64,000 nucleotides of DNA, taken from assembly GCA_034670405.1 (NCBI GenBank), contig JAXDDX010000024.1:744001-808000 (forward strand), in the 5' to 3' direction. A model generated the notes under the pieces. That model made no database searches and was not told the DNA's origin. It saw only the letters and a list, made by a program, of their open reading frames with translations. Every line of letters starts with the position of its first letter. Positions within the stretch are counted from its first letter, which is position 1. This DNA comes from Hoplostethus atlanticus. Taxonomy: Eukaryota > Chordata > Actinopteri > Trachichthyiformes > Trachichthyidae. This document shows positions 24,989 to 41,307 of the stretch, piece by piece. The position numbers and the translations under genes were made by a program.

Positions 24989-26000
24989 AAATAAAGAGAA
25001 ATCACCGATAATCAATGTCTACATTGTACAAAACAGCTGAATGATCAATGATGTTTGCAATGGAATAATTTGAAGAGACACCACTTTTGTTTTAAGTAGT
25101 GACATTTCTCTGGCTTGCATGACCATCAGTGGCACGTAGTTAATGGAGGGTAAATGTGTGAGCAATGTCACAAATGAAGGTTGATGTTTGACAGCACAAG
25201 AACACCAAAGGGTTTCACATTAAAACTTTACTTTGTAACTGGAGCCCCACCAGCCTACCAGACTAACTCCTCCCTCCCACAAGGCAAACAATCAGCAAGA
25301 TAATTTAAAAATCAAATTGACCATTATTCAGCTGACCCCACTCTCCTTCAAACGGCATTCAGAAAGACGGTCAACCAAAGAGCTAACATCCATAAGATGA
25401 AAAATGCAAAACATTGCAGATGTAAAAATTACTGCTCAGTAAACATTCTGTAACATTCCACCGTTTTTAAACGCGCCCCCGGTGATGAAAAATCTTTTTA
25501 AGGAGGCACTCGTCATCCAATCACGCAGTACTAGGTTGAAGGTGGACAGAACCCAGATAGGGGTCCTTTATCATTCACCAGGGGAAAACAGTATGTTATC
25601 AGTAATGTTCAAGCTTCAGAGAAAAAGTCACAGAAAATGCTCAAACTCTGCGAGAAAATTGGTTTAATTAACTCAACGCCAAGGTTCAGGTTTTAACCCA
25701 CTCAATATTAGCTGGGTGAAACCATGACATAAAAAAGGACGAAAATTAACTCAACATTACAACAAATGTAAATGACAGTGACACATTCCTGGCTAGGATT
25801 CTTTTCTCCTTCACCCCTCCTCTCTTTTGTGGTAATATAGAGCATCAATATGTATACTATGGTAGTTTCTGGTAAGTCTTCATACACCTTCGACCATATT
25901 TAGCATTCTTTACTACATGATAGAAATTTCAAAATGTCACCAACATTTGCATTGTTTCTTTCTGTTGATAATACTAACTGTACTGTGCACATGTTGATGA

Positions 26001-26006
26001 TTTATT
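26001..26006 (-). terminator. hspd1: hspd1 proximal poly(A) signal candidate
   Basis: Minus-strand AATAAA about 345 bp past the hspd1 stop codon. It would give a short 3' UTR; which signal is preferred cannot be told from sequence. Confidence 0.5.
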
Positions 26007-26350
26007 AGGGGTTATAGGGCAGAGGTGTAAACATGGTGTAGTGTCAGGGCTTACTGGGCTCCCATACACAGCTATTGGAGCAGATGGAACCTATGGGTGC
26101 GCCGAGAGAGAAATTAAATGGAGAGGAACCGCGTCAGGCGAGGCTGGCTGTTCCAGAAACCAGGAGAGAGAGGGAGTAGGCAGAATCGTGAGAAGAAGTA
26201 GTGGGGTTCATCAACTATTTGCAGCTCCAACAAACTCATGGCCAGTCAGTTTGGGCAAGTTTTGGTGGAGGGGGGGAGGGTTGTTTGTCCCTCAGCCACC
26301 CCCAGCACCACTCTGCCTACTAGTCTGTTCAGCACTTCAGGAGGGTTGGC

Positions 26351-30827
<4,477 letters not shown>

Positions 30828-32074
30828 TCAGACAAAATCCTCCAAGATTAATAATATGATGAACCAAGAAGGCGTGAAATCAAAGCTGCATACATTAATG
30901 TGTAGATCTTAAGACAGGCTGGGTAATCATTTCACATGAATTGAAAAATAGATGCACGTGATTGGATAGAAATTTGATTAGCCAATGTGCACTCAATGAT
31001 TCTCAAGATATATTCATCCCCTCAACTTTGTCACGCAAGGACAAATTTAGCTCGTGACAATGGTTAACTTTACCCCTAGTGGTCACACATGCCATTCGCT
31101 GCAAGAGCTTCAAGCACCAGCAAATGAATGAACCAAGTCAAACACACCTGTAAATATATCTGACCATACAAAACTCGTCATAGCTAAACTATCTTACAAA
31201 GTTCGAAAATAGTGATCAAACGCGTCAAAGAATGGATAAATATCAATAACACCACCAAACTAGGTTTTGCTTCATACATGAGTTATCCCCCAAATTACAG
31301 TCAATGGAGGCCCGAACGACAAAATGACAACCTGCACACTGGTGTAGGCATACATGTTGCGAAACGCGATGATTATTCGACCAACCATCTCTATTTAGCT
31401 AGCATCGGGTTCAGAAGTCAGAAATCAGTTGAATTCACAATTAAATCTTTTGGGTGTTCGTCTTGATCGTAATTGGATTAAGAAATTAATGCTCAATTCG
31501 GTTCCTGGTTACCCCACGTGTGCTCTTCAGGTCGTGCGTCACAAGGTCAAATTGTAAAAGCATGTGCGGAACTGCCTCCCCATCCCCGCTCAGTGTAATG
31601 AATTACCAACTAAATATCAGCTAATTTTGCATCATGAAGTGGAGAATGCTCGCATAAATGACTGCAAATCATTAATAAGTCTGCTGTCCATTTTAACGCT
31701 AGTTGACGGCACTGTGGATAAGGAAATCTAAGCAGACACCGTTGAAGAGCTATTTCAGAGGATGACTTAATAACGTTACATAGAGAGGTCCATTCAGTGA
31801 GACACGACATCCTTCACCCACTGTCTTAATCAAATTCAGTGTCTGACTAATATTTAGTGGGTAGCTACAGAGCTCGCTAGCTAACCAACTAAACGTCTGT
31901 GTTAACATGGTTTGGTTGTTTGTCCTTGCAGTTAAAAAATGAGAAAATGAGGCTGCTAGCTAGGAGTAACGTTACTCAAAGCTATCATGCCTGAAAAGTA
32001 TTGCATTAAACGGCAAATAAGCGTTAGTTGATAGTAAAACGAGCCTATAGATAGCTTGAAATGACAGTACTTAC

Positions 32075-32150
32075 TTGTGAGTTGAAAAGATAGTAGGCAG
32101 TACAAACTGCACGCTGAGACGGAATGATATAACGTATAGCGGACAGGACA
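32075..32150 (-). other. hspd1: hspd1 noncoding first exon (5' UTR)
   Basis: A strong donor, CACAA|GTAAGT, occurs on the minus strand at 32074/32075. The hspd1 coding exon has an acceptor (CCCATAG) two bases before its ATG at 30784/30785. A spliced 5' UTR joining the two is therefore likely and matches mammalian HSPD1 structure. The upstream end of the exon is a guess. Confidence 0.6.
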
Positions 32151-32412
32151 GCCGTGCAGCGCAAATGAACCTCTGAGACTGTACTGCACATGGCCTATCA
32201 CATCCGGGTAATTTACCAGTGTGCCCCGGAGTATGAGTAAAGACATACAAAGCTAATCAACTCTGTTTTATTGCGTTTTCTTGTGAAGCCAACTTCATGG
32301 GTTATGGCTAATGGTCATTATTTATAATATTACATTTGACTGTGTATGTACAACATACCTATTTAATACATATATGCAGAATATACGTCAATGCTCGCTC
32401 CCGGGCACACAG

Positions 32413-32425
32413 TTCCAGAAGTTTC
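32413..32425. promoter_or_regulatory. Perfect three-unit heat-shock element
   Basis: TTCCAGAAGTTTC fits TTCnnGAAnnTTC with all nine fixed bases correct. This is the binding array for an HSF1 trimer. It sits about 350 bp from the hspe1 start exon and about 270-340 bp from the hspd1 first exon. Confidence 0.85.
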
Positions 32426-32653
32426 GCAAGGGCTATTGGAGGAAAAGAATAGAGGTCAAAGTTGACATTGTGCAACATTGCTTCTTATTGCAATTACTTG
32501 AAAACAAGAGAATTTAGCAAAAAAGAATATCTCATGATCGCCGATAAACTCATCTCGTCTTAATGTATAGATTGCATGAATGTAAATATCGCTTGTGCTG
32601 GGAATATTCTAGTCAAAAACCAAATTAAGGGCACGTGACACGCATGCGCATTA

Positions 32654-32666
32654 TTCTGGATATTTC
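32654..32666. promoter_or_regulatory. Second, weaker heat-shock element
   Basis: TTCTGGATATTTC fits TTCnnGAAnnTTC except for one base in the central unit (GAT for GAA). It lies about 100 bp upstream of the hspe1 ATG, directly beside the NRF1-like site. Confidence 0.6.
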
Positions 32667-32765
32667 CTCACGTGGAGAGATTATCCTTCAGTGTGTCAGA
32701 TCCACGCTCACGAAGAAATACGGGTTCAGCGCAATACCGATTCTGAGACATCTTACACACACAAA

Positions 32766-35633
32766 ATGGTAAGTAATTTATCTAAAATCGGCGTCAGGCA
32801 AAATGAGAACTACAGTGTTCTATAAAACGGTCACCCGATCATCTAAATTAATTTATCAAGCTTTATGGCTAGCCAGCTGGCCTGGCTCAGTTAATGTTAG
32901 CAGCTAACGTTATGTTAGCTGCCGTTAACACTGATTCATTGACAAGGTCAAGCAGTAAAAGAACAAAGTGAGAAAGGGGCATTAGTAATATAGGCGTTTA
33001 TAACTAACACGTTACCTTGCAGAAACCTTTAGTTAACACGCCAAATGTAACGTTACCCACATCCTTTCAGTACCAAAGTTGCAGGTGTATGGATTCATTT
33101 ATTAGCTAACACATTTCTTGCTGCGTTCTCGCTGACTAGCAGTTGGTTAGCTAATCAAAAATTAGGTAATTGGAATCAGACGGATCTGTTGATCTTGTAG
33201 CGTTATAGTTGATCTTGACATTACGTGAATGGGTGAGGAATGAATGAAGTGATCGTAATCCTATAGGCAGTCAAGCTAATAATTGACTATACTCTGATTT
33301 CATTGACTATCTTTTGGTCAGATTGATCTCCTGTATTACCTTGTACATGCCCTTGCATGCTGAAAAAATTAATTACCTGCTTGTTTCAGATACTTTCCGC
33401 TTCCGCTACGTTGACTGTGACCTCATGACCCAGCCATGCGTCAGATCAGAGCACACTTTTACGTGACAGCATTAACTAACGTTACCGTGGAGTGTTTTAC
33501 CAATGCTAGAATTCTGTTCCAATTGTTGACCACATGCCTGAGTATTGTCACAATTGTAAAGTTACCTAACTAAAATTAAGTTTGCACTTTAGATACAACT
33601 TTAATAATCCTAGTGGGGAAACTGGGCTGTTGCAGCACCAAGTAGTAATATGATATAAATAAAAATGTAGGGTTATATAAACCACACAAATTGAGAATTC
33701 CAACAATCTGACATATTAACTAATTTCTTGTAATTTGATGTATTACCTGCCAGATTAGGATGCAACTATCTTGGTTTAGATTCTTGCCAGAAACTTTAAC
33801 AGACTCAAAAAGTAATTGCATGGATTCTGTGCTTTTTACATATTAACAATTCATTCAACCAATATTTTGCCCTGGTCTGAAAAGCTAGGTAATGCAACTT
33901 TGATCATAACCACCTCATATCATATAGAGTTCAAGGGTGAGAACCTTCTGAGATACCAGACAAACAGGCCTTGAATGTTATCTCTTGATGTTGAAAACCT
34001 TGAGGTATTTGGACATTTGATCAACTGTCAAGGTTAGCAGCATACCAAAGTGTTTGTGACCAAACCACACAAGTGAGATGGGGTGCACATTGTGGTTGAT
34101 TCCAGAAATTTCCAAGATGCTCCTGACATAATCATTATAGTACTTTATTTGTAGATCAGCAATCTTTGTCCTTCACTGAGGGTAAACATTCACATGGAGT
34201 TAGTGCAGTAACCCCAACCCCCCCTACCACTCTACCGTTTCTGGACTAACTGGATCCCTCCTTCTCTCTCTCCTTCTCCTTCCACCTCTTTTCCCTGACA
34301 ACCTTCACCCAAGGTCAAGGGTACATCTGCTAGTATCAGACTGTTGGCAGCTGGTTTTCTAAATCCTACAAATCCCCTGCCCTTCCTCTTTCTGGTATTT
34401 TAATTGTGCTGTTAGAGACTTCAGACATTAAAAGATGTGACTTAATGAAGTAATGTCTCACTTTTCATTTGCATAGTACAATAATTTACTGTACAAAGGC
34501 TCTTTTATTAAGTAGTTGCCCACTGATTGTGTAGATGCTGTCATCACTTAAGCTCTGTATAGCCTAGACCCTCTTCTCTCCCTCCCAGAAGAGCAGTCAC
34601 AACTCCTGATTAATCATTTCCTGCATTTGTATGTTAACATTGATTAACCAAACCCTGAGCTTGTCTTGTGTGAGACATGTGCTTCATAAATTGTTTTTCA
34701 TTAGCTTTGTAATCAGTCATATTGTGCTTCATTGATATTAGTGAGTGCTTGTAGATGTTGCAAAATCCACTTTGCTTTTGTTACACAAGGCCCTTCAGTG
34801 TTGCAAGATTGATTCAGGACAGCCCTCTAGTGGTCATATAGCAAATGACAAGGCTTACTTAAATGGTGTTACTTAAATGTCACAAGGAAATATTAGTCGG
34901 GTTCAGATCCCCGAATCTGGAGTGGCGGAGATAGGCGCCGCGAGGCGTCCAGTGCGGTAACGCAAGCGATCTCGGAGAAGCTGGCGGGAGCCCCGGGGAG
35001 AGTTCTCTTTGTGTACACACCCAGGGCAGAGCTTTTCTGAATAGCGTCCGTATGTTTATCTACAACATCTGTTGTCACTTCCAGGCCTTTAGAAAATTCC
35101 TACCCATGTTTGACCGGGTGCTGGTGGAGCGCTTGGCAGCAGAGACTGTGACAAAGGGGGGCATCATGCTGCCGGAGAAGGCCCAGGGCAAAGTGCTGCA
35201 GGCTACCGTGGTGGCAATAGGACCCGGCGCTGTCAATCAGGTAATTACTTCTTCCCAGCCTGTTGGTAGAATATTTTAATTAAGTCTGTTTGGTTTATGG
35301 TGTGTTGGCCTTTACTGCAGCTGGCCAACACAGTTGGGATTTGTGTCTGTAATTGATACCCACAACTGCCTGATGGTTTCTTTTAGAAAGGGGACTTGCA
35401 GCCAGTCAGTGTGACGGTTGGAGAGAAGGTCCTCCTACCCGAGTATGGTGGAACTAAAGTCAGTCTGGAGGACAAGGTAATATGTAACTGCTGGTTAACT
35501 GTTTCTTGTAAGATTTTTTTCTTTGCCGAATTAATGTGAATGTTAGTTAGTCTAATTTCTTGTTTCTTCTTCTGTCCTCCAGGAATATTTCCTGTTCCGC
35601 AATGGAGATATCCTAGGCAAATATGTTGACTGA
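32766..35633 (+). CDS. hspe1: 10 kDa heat shock protein, mitochondrial (Hsp10 co-chaperonin)
   Basis: Heptameric lid of the mitochondrial Hsp60 chamber. Exons: 32766-32768 (the ATG alone, followed by GTAAGT), 35085-35240, 35387-35476, 35583-35633. They total 300 bp, 99 aa, close to the family's ~100 aa. Spliced, the protein starts MAFRKFLPMFDRV. The mobile loop that contacts Hsp60 is at about residues 20-35 and includes GGIML at 26-30. The C-terminus is GDILGKYVD, as in other vertebrates. An in-frame upstream ATG at 35052 is intronic and is not used in this model. Intron 1 contains a 28S rRNA fragment ending about 40 bp before exon 2. Intact. Confidence 0.97.
32769..34895 (+). other. hspe1: hspe1 intron 1, unique part
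   Basis: Over 2 kb of AT-rich intron with the GCTAACGTTAGC-type motifs common in fish introns. No exon or recognised transposon was seen before the rRNA-derived segment. Confidence 0.7.
34896..35046 (+). pseudogene. 28S rRNA fragment (pseudogene) in hspe1 intron 1
   Basis: From GTCGGGTTCAGATCCCCGAA through GGAGTGGCGGAGAT, GCGCCGCGAGGCGTCCAGTG, CGGTAACGC and GGGAGCCCCGGGGAGAGTTC the sequence follows eukaryotic 28S rRNA closely for about 115 bp, with scattered changes such as T for C and a small insertion. The last ~35 bp (35011-35046) align only loosely. It is in the rRNA sense orientation, far too short to be functional, and foreign to the AT-rich intron around it. It probably arrived by retrotransposition or rDNA insertion. 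Confidence 0.85.
35301..35332. repeat. Perfect 10-bp inverted repeat in hspe1 intron 2
   Basis: TGTGTTGGCC and GGCCAACACA are separated by 12 bases. The RNA would form a stable short hairpin inside a 146-bp intron. Confidence 0.6.
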
Positions 35634-35764
35634 GTCATGTTGCTGTAGAATATGTAAAGTCTGTATCCATCCCTGAAGAGAAGAACTAAGGTTGTCTCAT
35701 TCAAGTCTGTTTTCTTTTTTCTGTCATTCAATTGTAAATAACTCTAATCATGTTTTGTTACAAT

Positions 35765-35770
35765 AATAAA
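35765..35770 (+). terminator. hspe1: hspe1 poly(A) signal
   Basis: AATAAA 132 bp past the hspe1 stop, followed by a GT-rich stretch (GTTGAGTGTTGTCTT) that fits a downstream element. Confidence 0.85.
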
Positions 35771-36119
35771 AGTTAACTGTTGAGTGTTGTCTTCCTCGTG
35801 ATTTCATTCTGCCATCCAAAAAAAACCCAAACGTAATCAATTTGTATTTATATTGGTTGTTTTGTCTTATGATGATCACAGACTACAGTCATAGTTAAGC
35901 CCCGTTTATTTAAAAAAAGGTTTTGGTACAAGCACATCTGCGGATCAGTTAAGATAATAGAAGACAGAATTTGACCATAGGTAAAATAGGCATGTACAGT
36001 GACATCCCTCCATATCAATAACCCCCCCCATGCCGCCCCCAACCACAGGCCATATTACCATCCTTCTCAAGGAGAAGGTGAATGAGTGAAATGTTAAGCA
36101 GAGAAGGCAAAAGGGAGTG

Positions 36120-36365
36120 GGGGGGGGGGGGGATCATAGTTTCAGTCACAAATCTATCTTCTCAAGTTTTATGCATTGGAAAATCTCCTTAATCCATTTC
36201 TCATGTGTAGGGGGTATATGTGTTTCCATTTAAAGGAATATTCAGTGAGGAGATTGGAAGGTAAACCTGCATTAAAGCCGGTTTGGAGTGTATTGAATAT
36301 TTTGGACCAAAATTCAGTCAGCTTTGGAGAGCCAAAAGAGATTTATGTAGTCTGCTGTTGATAGT
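36120..36365 (-). mobile_element. L1-like retrotransposon C-terminal relic between hspe1 and mob4
   Basis: On the minus strand the segment encodes FWSKIFNTLQTGFNAGL and, after a frameshift, THEKWIKEIFQCIKLEKIDL. Both are typical of the last part of fish L1-like ORF2 proteins and parallel the relic at 20465-21075. Stops and frameshifts make it dead. A poly-G run at about 36120-36132 borders it. Confidence 0.65.
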
Positions 36366-36559
36366 ATAATTAATTCTTTCCTGAAAAGATGCCACAGCAA
36401 ATTACAAGGCTTACATAAATTGAATTATTGTTTACTGAATAGTGTCTGCTTAATTGCAAACCGTTTTATTTAATCCCACTGGTGAATTGTTAATACTGGT
36501 GGTTATTTGCCTCATGATGATCACTCACTAGAGGCCATAATTTACCCACCTTTTTATAT

Positions 36560-36692
36560 CCAACGACATCACTGGTTACAGTCCAGTGACCAATGGCGTG
36601 CGTGTGTGTTCGTGTGTGTTCCAATCATATCCGAATCTCCTGCTCCACTGGTACAACACAGTGCTTCAGAAGCATCCGGGCATTCTGTCGAG
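36560..36692 (+). promoter_or_regulatory. mob4: mob4 promoter / 5' UTR region
   Basis: A CCAAT motif (GACCAATGGCG) is at about 36588-36598, a hundred bases before the mob4 ATG. The hspe1 poly(A) signal is 0.9 kb upstream, so mob4 has its own promoter. The transcription start is not visible. Confidence 0.4.
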
Positions 36693-39600
36693 ATGGTCAT
36701 GGCGGAGGGTACTGCAGTTCTCAGGAGGAATCGGCCTGGAACCAAGGCAAAGGTGCGTTTTCACACATCAAAAACATTATAGAAATACCATTAAGTCTTA
36801 CGAGTAGATGGAGCAGTTTATTTGAAGTCGTAGGTTTTACAGCTCGTCTTTTCTCGACAACTGGGTCACAGACAACATGTAGGAAGGGCCTGGCCAGCTG
36901 ACTGGGGCTACGTCTATTTCCTGGACTTATTAACTCGGTTGAATTTGTGTCGCTCCGACTCACATTTCCTACCTATAGCTATGGGAAACAATGTCAGTTA
37001 AATAGCTGCCATATTCAAGTGAATAGAGTTAATGCCCCACAACCACGGTCAAACCGTCTTACCACCTAACGCTCCCTGAATGTTTCAGTTAACGTTACAG
37101 GAAACGGTCTTACGATAGCTAACTTGCTAGCGCCTGTGAGCAATGTGTAAAAACTAACGTTTCCTAACTTTAGCATTGTTTGTTCGCCGAAACGCAATCA
37201 CTAGCGCTGCTTAATATTTTTCTGAAGTGTTTGTGGAATATTTTCTTGCTACAAGCGTATGTTAACTGTATTATTTTACTCGAATCATATTTTTCCTGTG
37301 TCATAATGTGATGACAGTGACACTCGGCTAACACTAGATTGCCTCAAAATGTTGGCTAACGTCAGATAAGTTAGCATTAGCAAGACTACGCCAGCTTCGT
37401 TAATGAACGTGTGGAGTAAGCTTGTCCTTCTTCCATGTTTAGGATTTCTACAACTGGCCGGATGAATCCTTTGAAGAGATGGATAGCACCCTGGCTGTTC
37501 AACAGGTGGGTGTGTCAGTGTTCCCCACCCCTCTAGTGTTTCCAACCTGGGAGAAGCTGCATGATGGTAGTCTTGTCAGGGTGACTGAAATTTGAACTAC
37601 ATTGCGTTGAGTGAAGGTTGCATGTGGTAATGGTAGTTTTTTGGACTTTGCTAGGGCCCTCAGTTGCATTGCCTAACAAAGACCCTGAGTTTAGAACGAC
37701 AAGAACAAATAGACCCAATTAGGGCTGATAGCAGATTAGGGCTGTGTCAAGTCGATGGAACTCATGTTTCAGTGGCTGACTCCTACTGATGTCTCTGGTC
37801 TCTGTTACAGTACATTCAGCAGAACATTCGGTCGGATTGCTCCAACATCGACAAGATCCTGGAGCCTCCAGAGGGCCAGGACGAGGGAGTGTGGAAGTAT
37901 GAGCACCTCAGGTAAGTAGAAGACCATGACCAAGTATAAATCCTGGTTGAATCAGACTGGATCACACACACGTTCTTTCTTTTGTGTCTCAATTGTAGGC
38001 AGTTCTGCCTGGAGCTCAATGGATTAGCAGTCAAACTGCAGGTAAGTGTGCCCCACTCGACAGACATTTAGATAAAACATTTTTAAAGTAATATTCTTCT
38101 GATTTGAGGACACTAGTCACATTCTGCTGTCTTAATCCTTTATGAGTACCAAATGTAAGGATCATTTTAAAATGTAAGACCTTAAAGCAATAGTTTTTCT
38201 GAGACCTGCTCATCCACGTGTCCCCGGTCACTCTGGTACTCCATATTAACTCTTTAGCATTCACTAAGTGGATCATATGCAACTAGCATTATCCAAAGTA
38301 AAAAGACTGACCTTAAAAAGGTGTTAGTGGTTATTCTATGGCCTTGAGGTAACCACATTCATCAGCTTTGCAGTTATTTTATTTTTTGCTGTACACATTC
38401 TCCCATCAGTCACCACATTCACTTGCTATGGAAACAAAACCAAAACACCTTTACCTCTACAGGTAAAAAGTCTCTTCTATTTATTTCTGTCTCAGTTTAA
38501 CCAATCTCGAACAAAACTGCCAGACTTGGCTGCATATCATTTTAAAGTTACTTACCATTTAGCTTTAGATTTGCTACAAGTTCTCACTTTCTTACTTTTG
38601 AGATAATGTTAGTCACCTACGATCATTCGACATATGCTAGCATATGTGTGTTATTGTTGTGTATACCATGGAGCACTGACGCAAGTGATCTACCGGGGCC
38701 ACATGGTTGATTACATTACAGTCATTTAGCAGACGCTTTTATCCAAAGCGACTTACAAAGGTTTATTTTGGCTTTCATCATTTTACGGGGCAAGCTGACC
38801 AATGGACCAATCTTGTAGATCATGATTATATTGTATCAGCAACACTAACATGACAATACTCTGAACCCTTCGTACATTTACATATTTATTTAGACTATTT
38901 CTAAAAAAGGTATGTCCAGTTTGGATAGAGTAGTATCAGCATAATGACCTCTGTGGTGACCCTTGTCCTTCCTCGTGCCCTCAGAGTGAGTGCCACCCAG
39001 ACACCTGCACCCAGATGACGGCCACAGAACAGTGGATCTTTCTATGTGCTGCCCACAAGACACCCAAAGAGGTGAGTCCACCCTGTCCTTCTCACCTACT
39101 GGCCAAATGGGATTCTTGGGTTAACCTAATCAAAGAGGGTTGTGGGTTACTGTAGGGTTTAGTCCTTTAATGCGACAGTTTTTTTTTGAGGTTGTCAGTT
39201 GTCAGTACTGCCTATCTCCCTATAGAATACTATCATAGATGGAAATCTCGCCCTTCCCTTGAGCATGATTTGGCTTCATGTGGGACACAATATGCTCTTG
39301 GTTGTACAGTGAGCGCTGTTTTTTTATTTTTCTTTGACACTGTCTACAGTGCCCTGCCATTGACTACACCAGGCACACGCTGGACGGAGCTGCCTGCCTT
39401 CTCAACAGCAACAAATACTTCCCCAGCAGGTCAGATACCATTGCCCCGTACACAATCCTTCTTGGTGATAGAGCTGGCACCATGGCCACAGTGGAAATAT
39501 GAAGTGTAATGGAGTTGCTATAAAAAAGACCGATATGATACAACAAGCGTGAAGACACAGTTCCTGGTGTGTAAAATTATCCATAGCAAATATGAAGCAA

Positions 39601-40201
39601 CAGTACTAACAGGCTCTGATTTTTATCCCCAGGGTTAGTATCAAGGAGTCATCGGTGGCCAAGCTGGGCTCTGTCTGCCGTCGTATCTATAGGATATTCT
39701 CTCACGCCTACTTCCATCACCGCCAGATATTTGACAAGTATGAGGTGAGGTTCCAAGTGGTTAAAATATAAGACAGGCCTCTTAAATCCCAGGGGAAAAG
39801 CCCTATGGCATTCTTTTCAGCATTTACTCCCCTCTGTGTGTACTTCTTGAATGGAAAACTCTAAAGATGAACTCTTATGATTCCCTAAAAAATTTTTTTT
39901 AGCTAGTGATTAATAATCCCACATTGACAATTGAGGGCAGTGTTGGCTTGTAAATTGGATCATCAAACGATCGCTGTCCAGGTTTCCATGTTCTGTGGTC
40001 TGGTTCATACTTATTATAAACAGACAACTCTCTTCTCTACCTTCCTCAATATGTGTGCGCGTGCAGAATGAAACGTTCCTGTGTCACCGGTTCACACGCT
40101 TCGTGATGAAGTACAACCTGATGTCGAAGGACAACCTGATCGTGCCCATTCTGGAGGAGGAGGTCCAGAACACATCATCGGCTGGGGAGAGCGAGGCCTA
40201 A
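36693..40201 (+). CDS. mob4: MOB family member 4 (phocein)
   Basis: MOB-family adaptor of the STRIPAK complex, linking striatin/PP2A to GCK kinases in the cytoplasm and Golgi. Eight exons: 36693-36752, 37443-37505, 37811-37911, 37999-38041, 38985-39071, 39350-39429, 39633-39744, 40067-40201. They total 681 bp, 226 aa (human 225). The first ATG gives [20 protein letters not shown]. The zinc-binding residues of the MOB fold are present: Cys92 and Cys97 in [10 protein letters not shown], and His169 and His174 in FSHAYFHH. The C-terminus is [11 protein letters not shown] followed by a short variable tail ending GESEA. All junctions are canonical and in frame. Intact. Confidence 0.98.
38711..38759 (+). 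repeat. Dispersed teleost repeat motif, copy 2
   Basis: TTACAGTCATTTAGCAGACG followed by CTTTTATCCAAAGCGACTTA, the best-preserved of three copies in the window. It lies in mob4 intron 4. Confidence 0.75.
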
Positions 40202-40839
40202 GCTGCAGCTGCTGCCATAAGGGAGACACACACGTACAGACACAAATACATCAAATTTTACACACACTACAGAGGAGATGCATTCAGACACCTGAATATA
40301 CAGAGCACATATACTCACTACAGCTTATTATGGCTCCTGTCCAGCAACACTGTCTGGGTCCCTCCTCCCTAGTCACCTGTGTCTATCTCAAAGGACGTAA
40401 GGTTATAGGTTATTGGGTGCAGAGTTCAGTCCTGCCTGCAAAGGATAAGCTGGCATTTCTACCATCCTATTTCTACCTGCTCTGTCCACTCAGATTCACA
40501 CTAGTGTCTATGCCACAGGGCTGACACAGTTGTCTCTGGATACAGCTATGCTCTCACACTACTTTTAGTAGGGAACTTTTGCTTTAATCTATTGAGCAGC
40601 TGGATTTGCAAAACCTATGTAATCATGGTGATCTGTGTTGTTGACAAAGGCACACACACTGACAGCCACCCCCTTGTATATAACCCCAGTCCCCTGTCTC
40701 TTAATTCGCAATGTTGTTTTCTGATGGTGCTTAACCTTTTATTTGTTTTCGTTTTCTATTTGCTTGTGTTGCTTACCAGCCCGTTTGGGGGTGTCCCATG
40801 GAATGGATCACTAAATTAGCCTGCTGACTTCAAAATGCT

Positions 40840-40845
40840 AATAAA
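40840..40845 (+). terminator. mob4: mob4 proximal poly(A) signal
   Basis: AATAAA followed by an A run, 639 bp past the mob4 stop. A second AATAAA is at 41308-41313. Confidence 0.65.
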
Positions 40846-41307
40846 AAAAAAAACACAATGTAGATGTGGCTTGTGTAGTAGTGAACAAAGAAACTTCAAA
40901 TCTAGCTTTCTACGTGTACTAGCAGTCAGTTGTGCTATTTCTTTCTATATGCCCTCTGAAATGTAATTTCAGAATATTTAGGAAGGTTTTGTTGGCTAAC
41001 TAGGATCCTGCTTTGTGACAAGCCCCCATTTTAATACTGTGTAAAATGTCTGATATTCCCTTTTCCTTGACGTAATGGTAACTAATGTAACATGACCTGA
41101 TTGTTGAAAGCATTTCAGATAAGTAAATACCTCAAGGAAGGGTGGAATGTAGGCTACGTTTAAGTATTGGAGCGCAACCTCTTCTTTTACCCTCCCCCCT
41201 CATTAAGTTATTTTGTGGAAGGAGTCTTGTCTGTCCGACCCACTTTTATTTTTTATTTTTTAAATGGACTAAATTTTGTTACTGTTGACATTTTCATGAT
41301 GTCTGTT

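Larger units (their letters stand above)
32151..32764. promoter_or_regulatory. Bidirectional hspd1/hspe1 promoter
   Basis: About 0.6 kb separates the hspd1 first exon from the hspe1 start exon. It contains two heat-shock elements (32413-32425 and 32654-32666), a GAATATTC dimer at 32602-32609, an E-box CACGTG at 32632-32637 and an NRF1-like CGCATGCGCA at 32641-32650. Mammalian HSPD1 and HSPE1 are also driven head to head from a shared heat-inducible promoter. Joint stress control plus mitochondrial-biogenesis control is inferred from the sites. Confidence 0.8.

Noticed and set aside
34893..35078. 61-codon minus-strand frame
   Set aside because: Antisense of the 28S rRNA fragment; GC-rich rRNA sequence keeps frames open.
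36507..36901. Overlapping plus-strand frames around the mob4 start
   Set aside because: Shadows of mob4 exon 1 and its 5' UTR and intron; only the frame starting at 36693 splices into the MOB4 protein.
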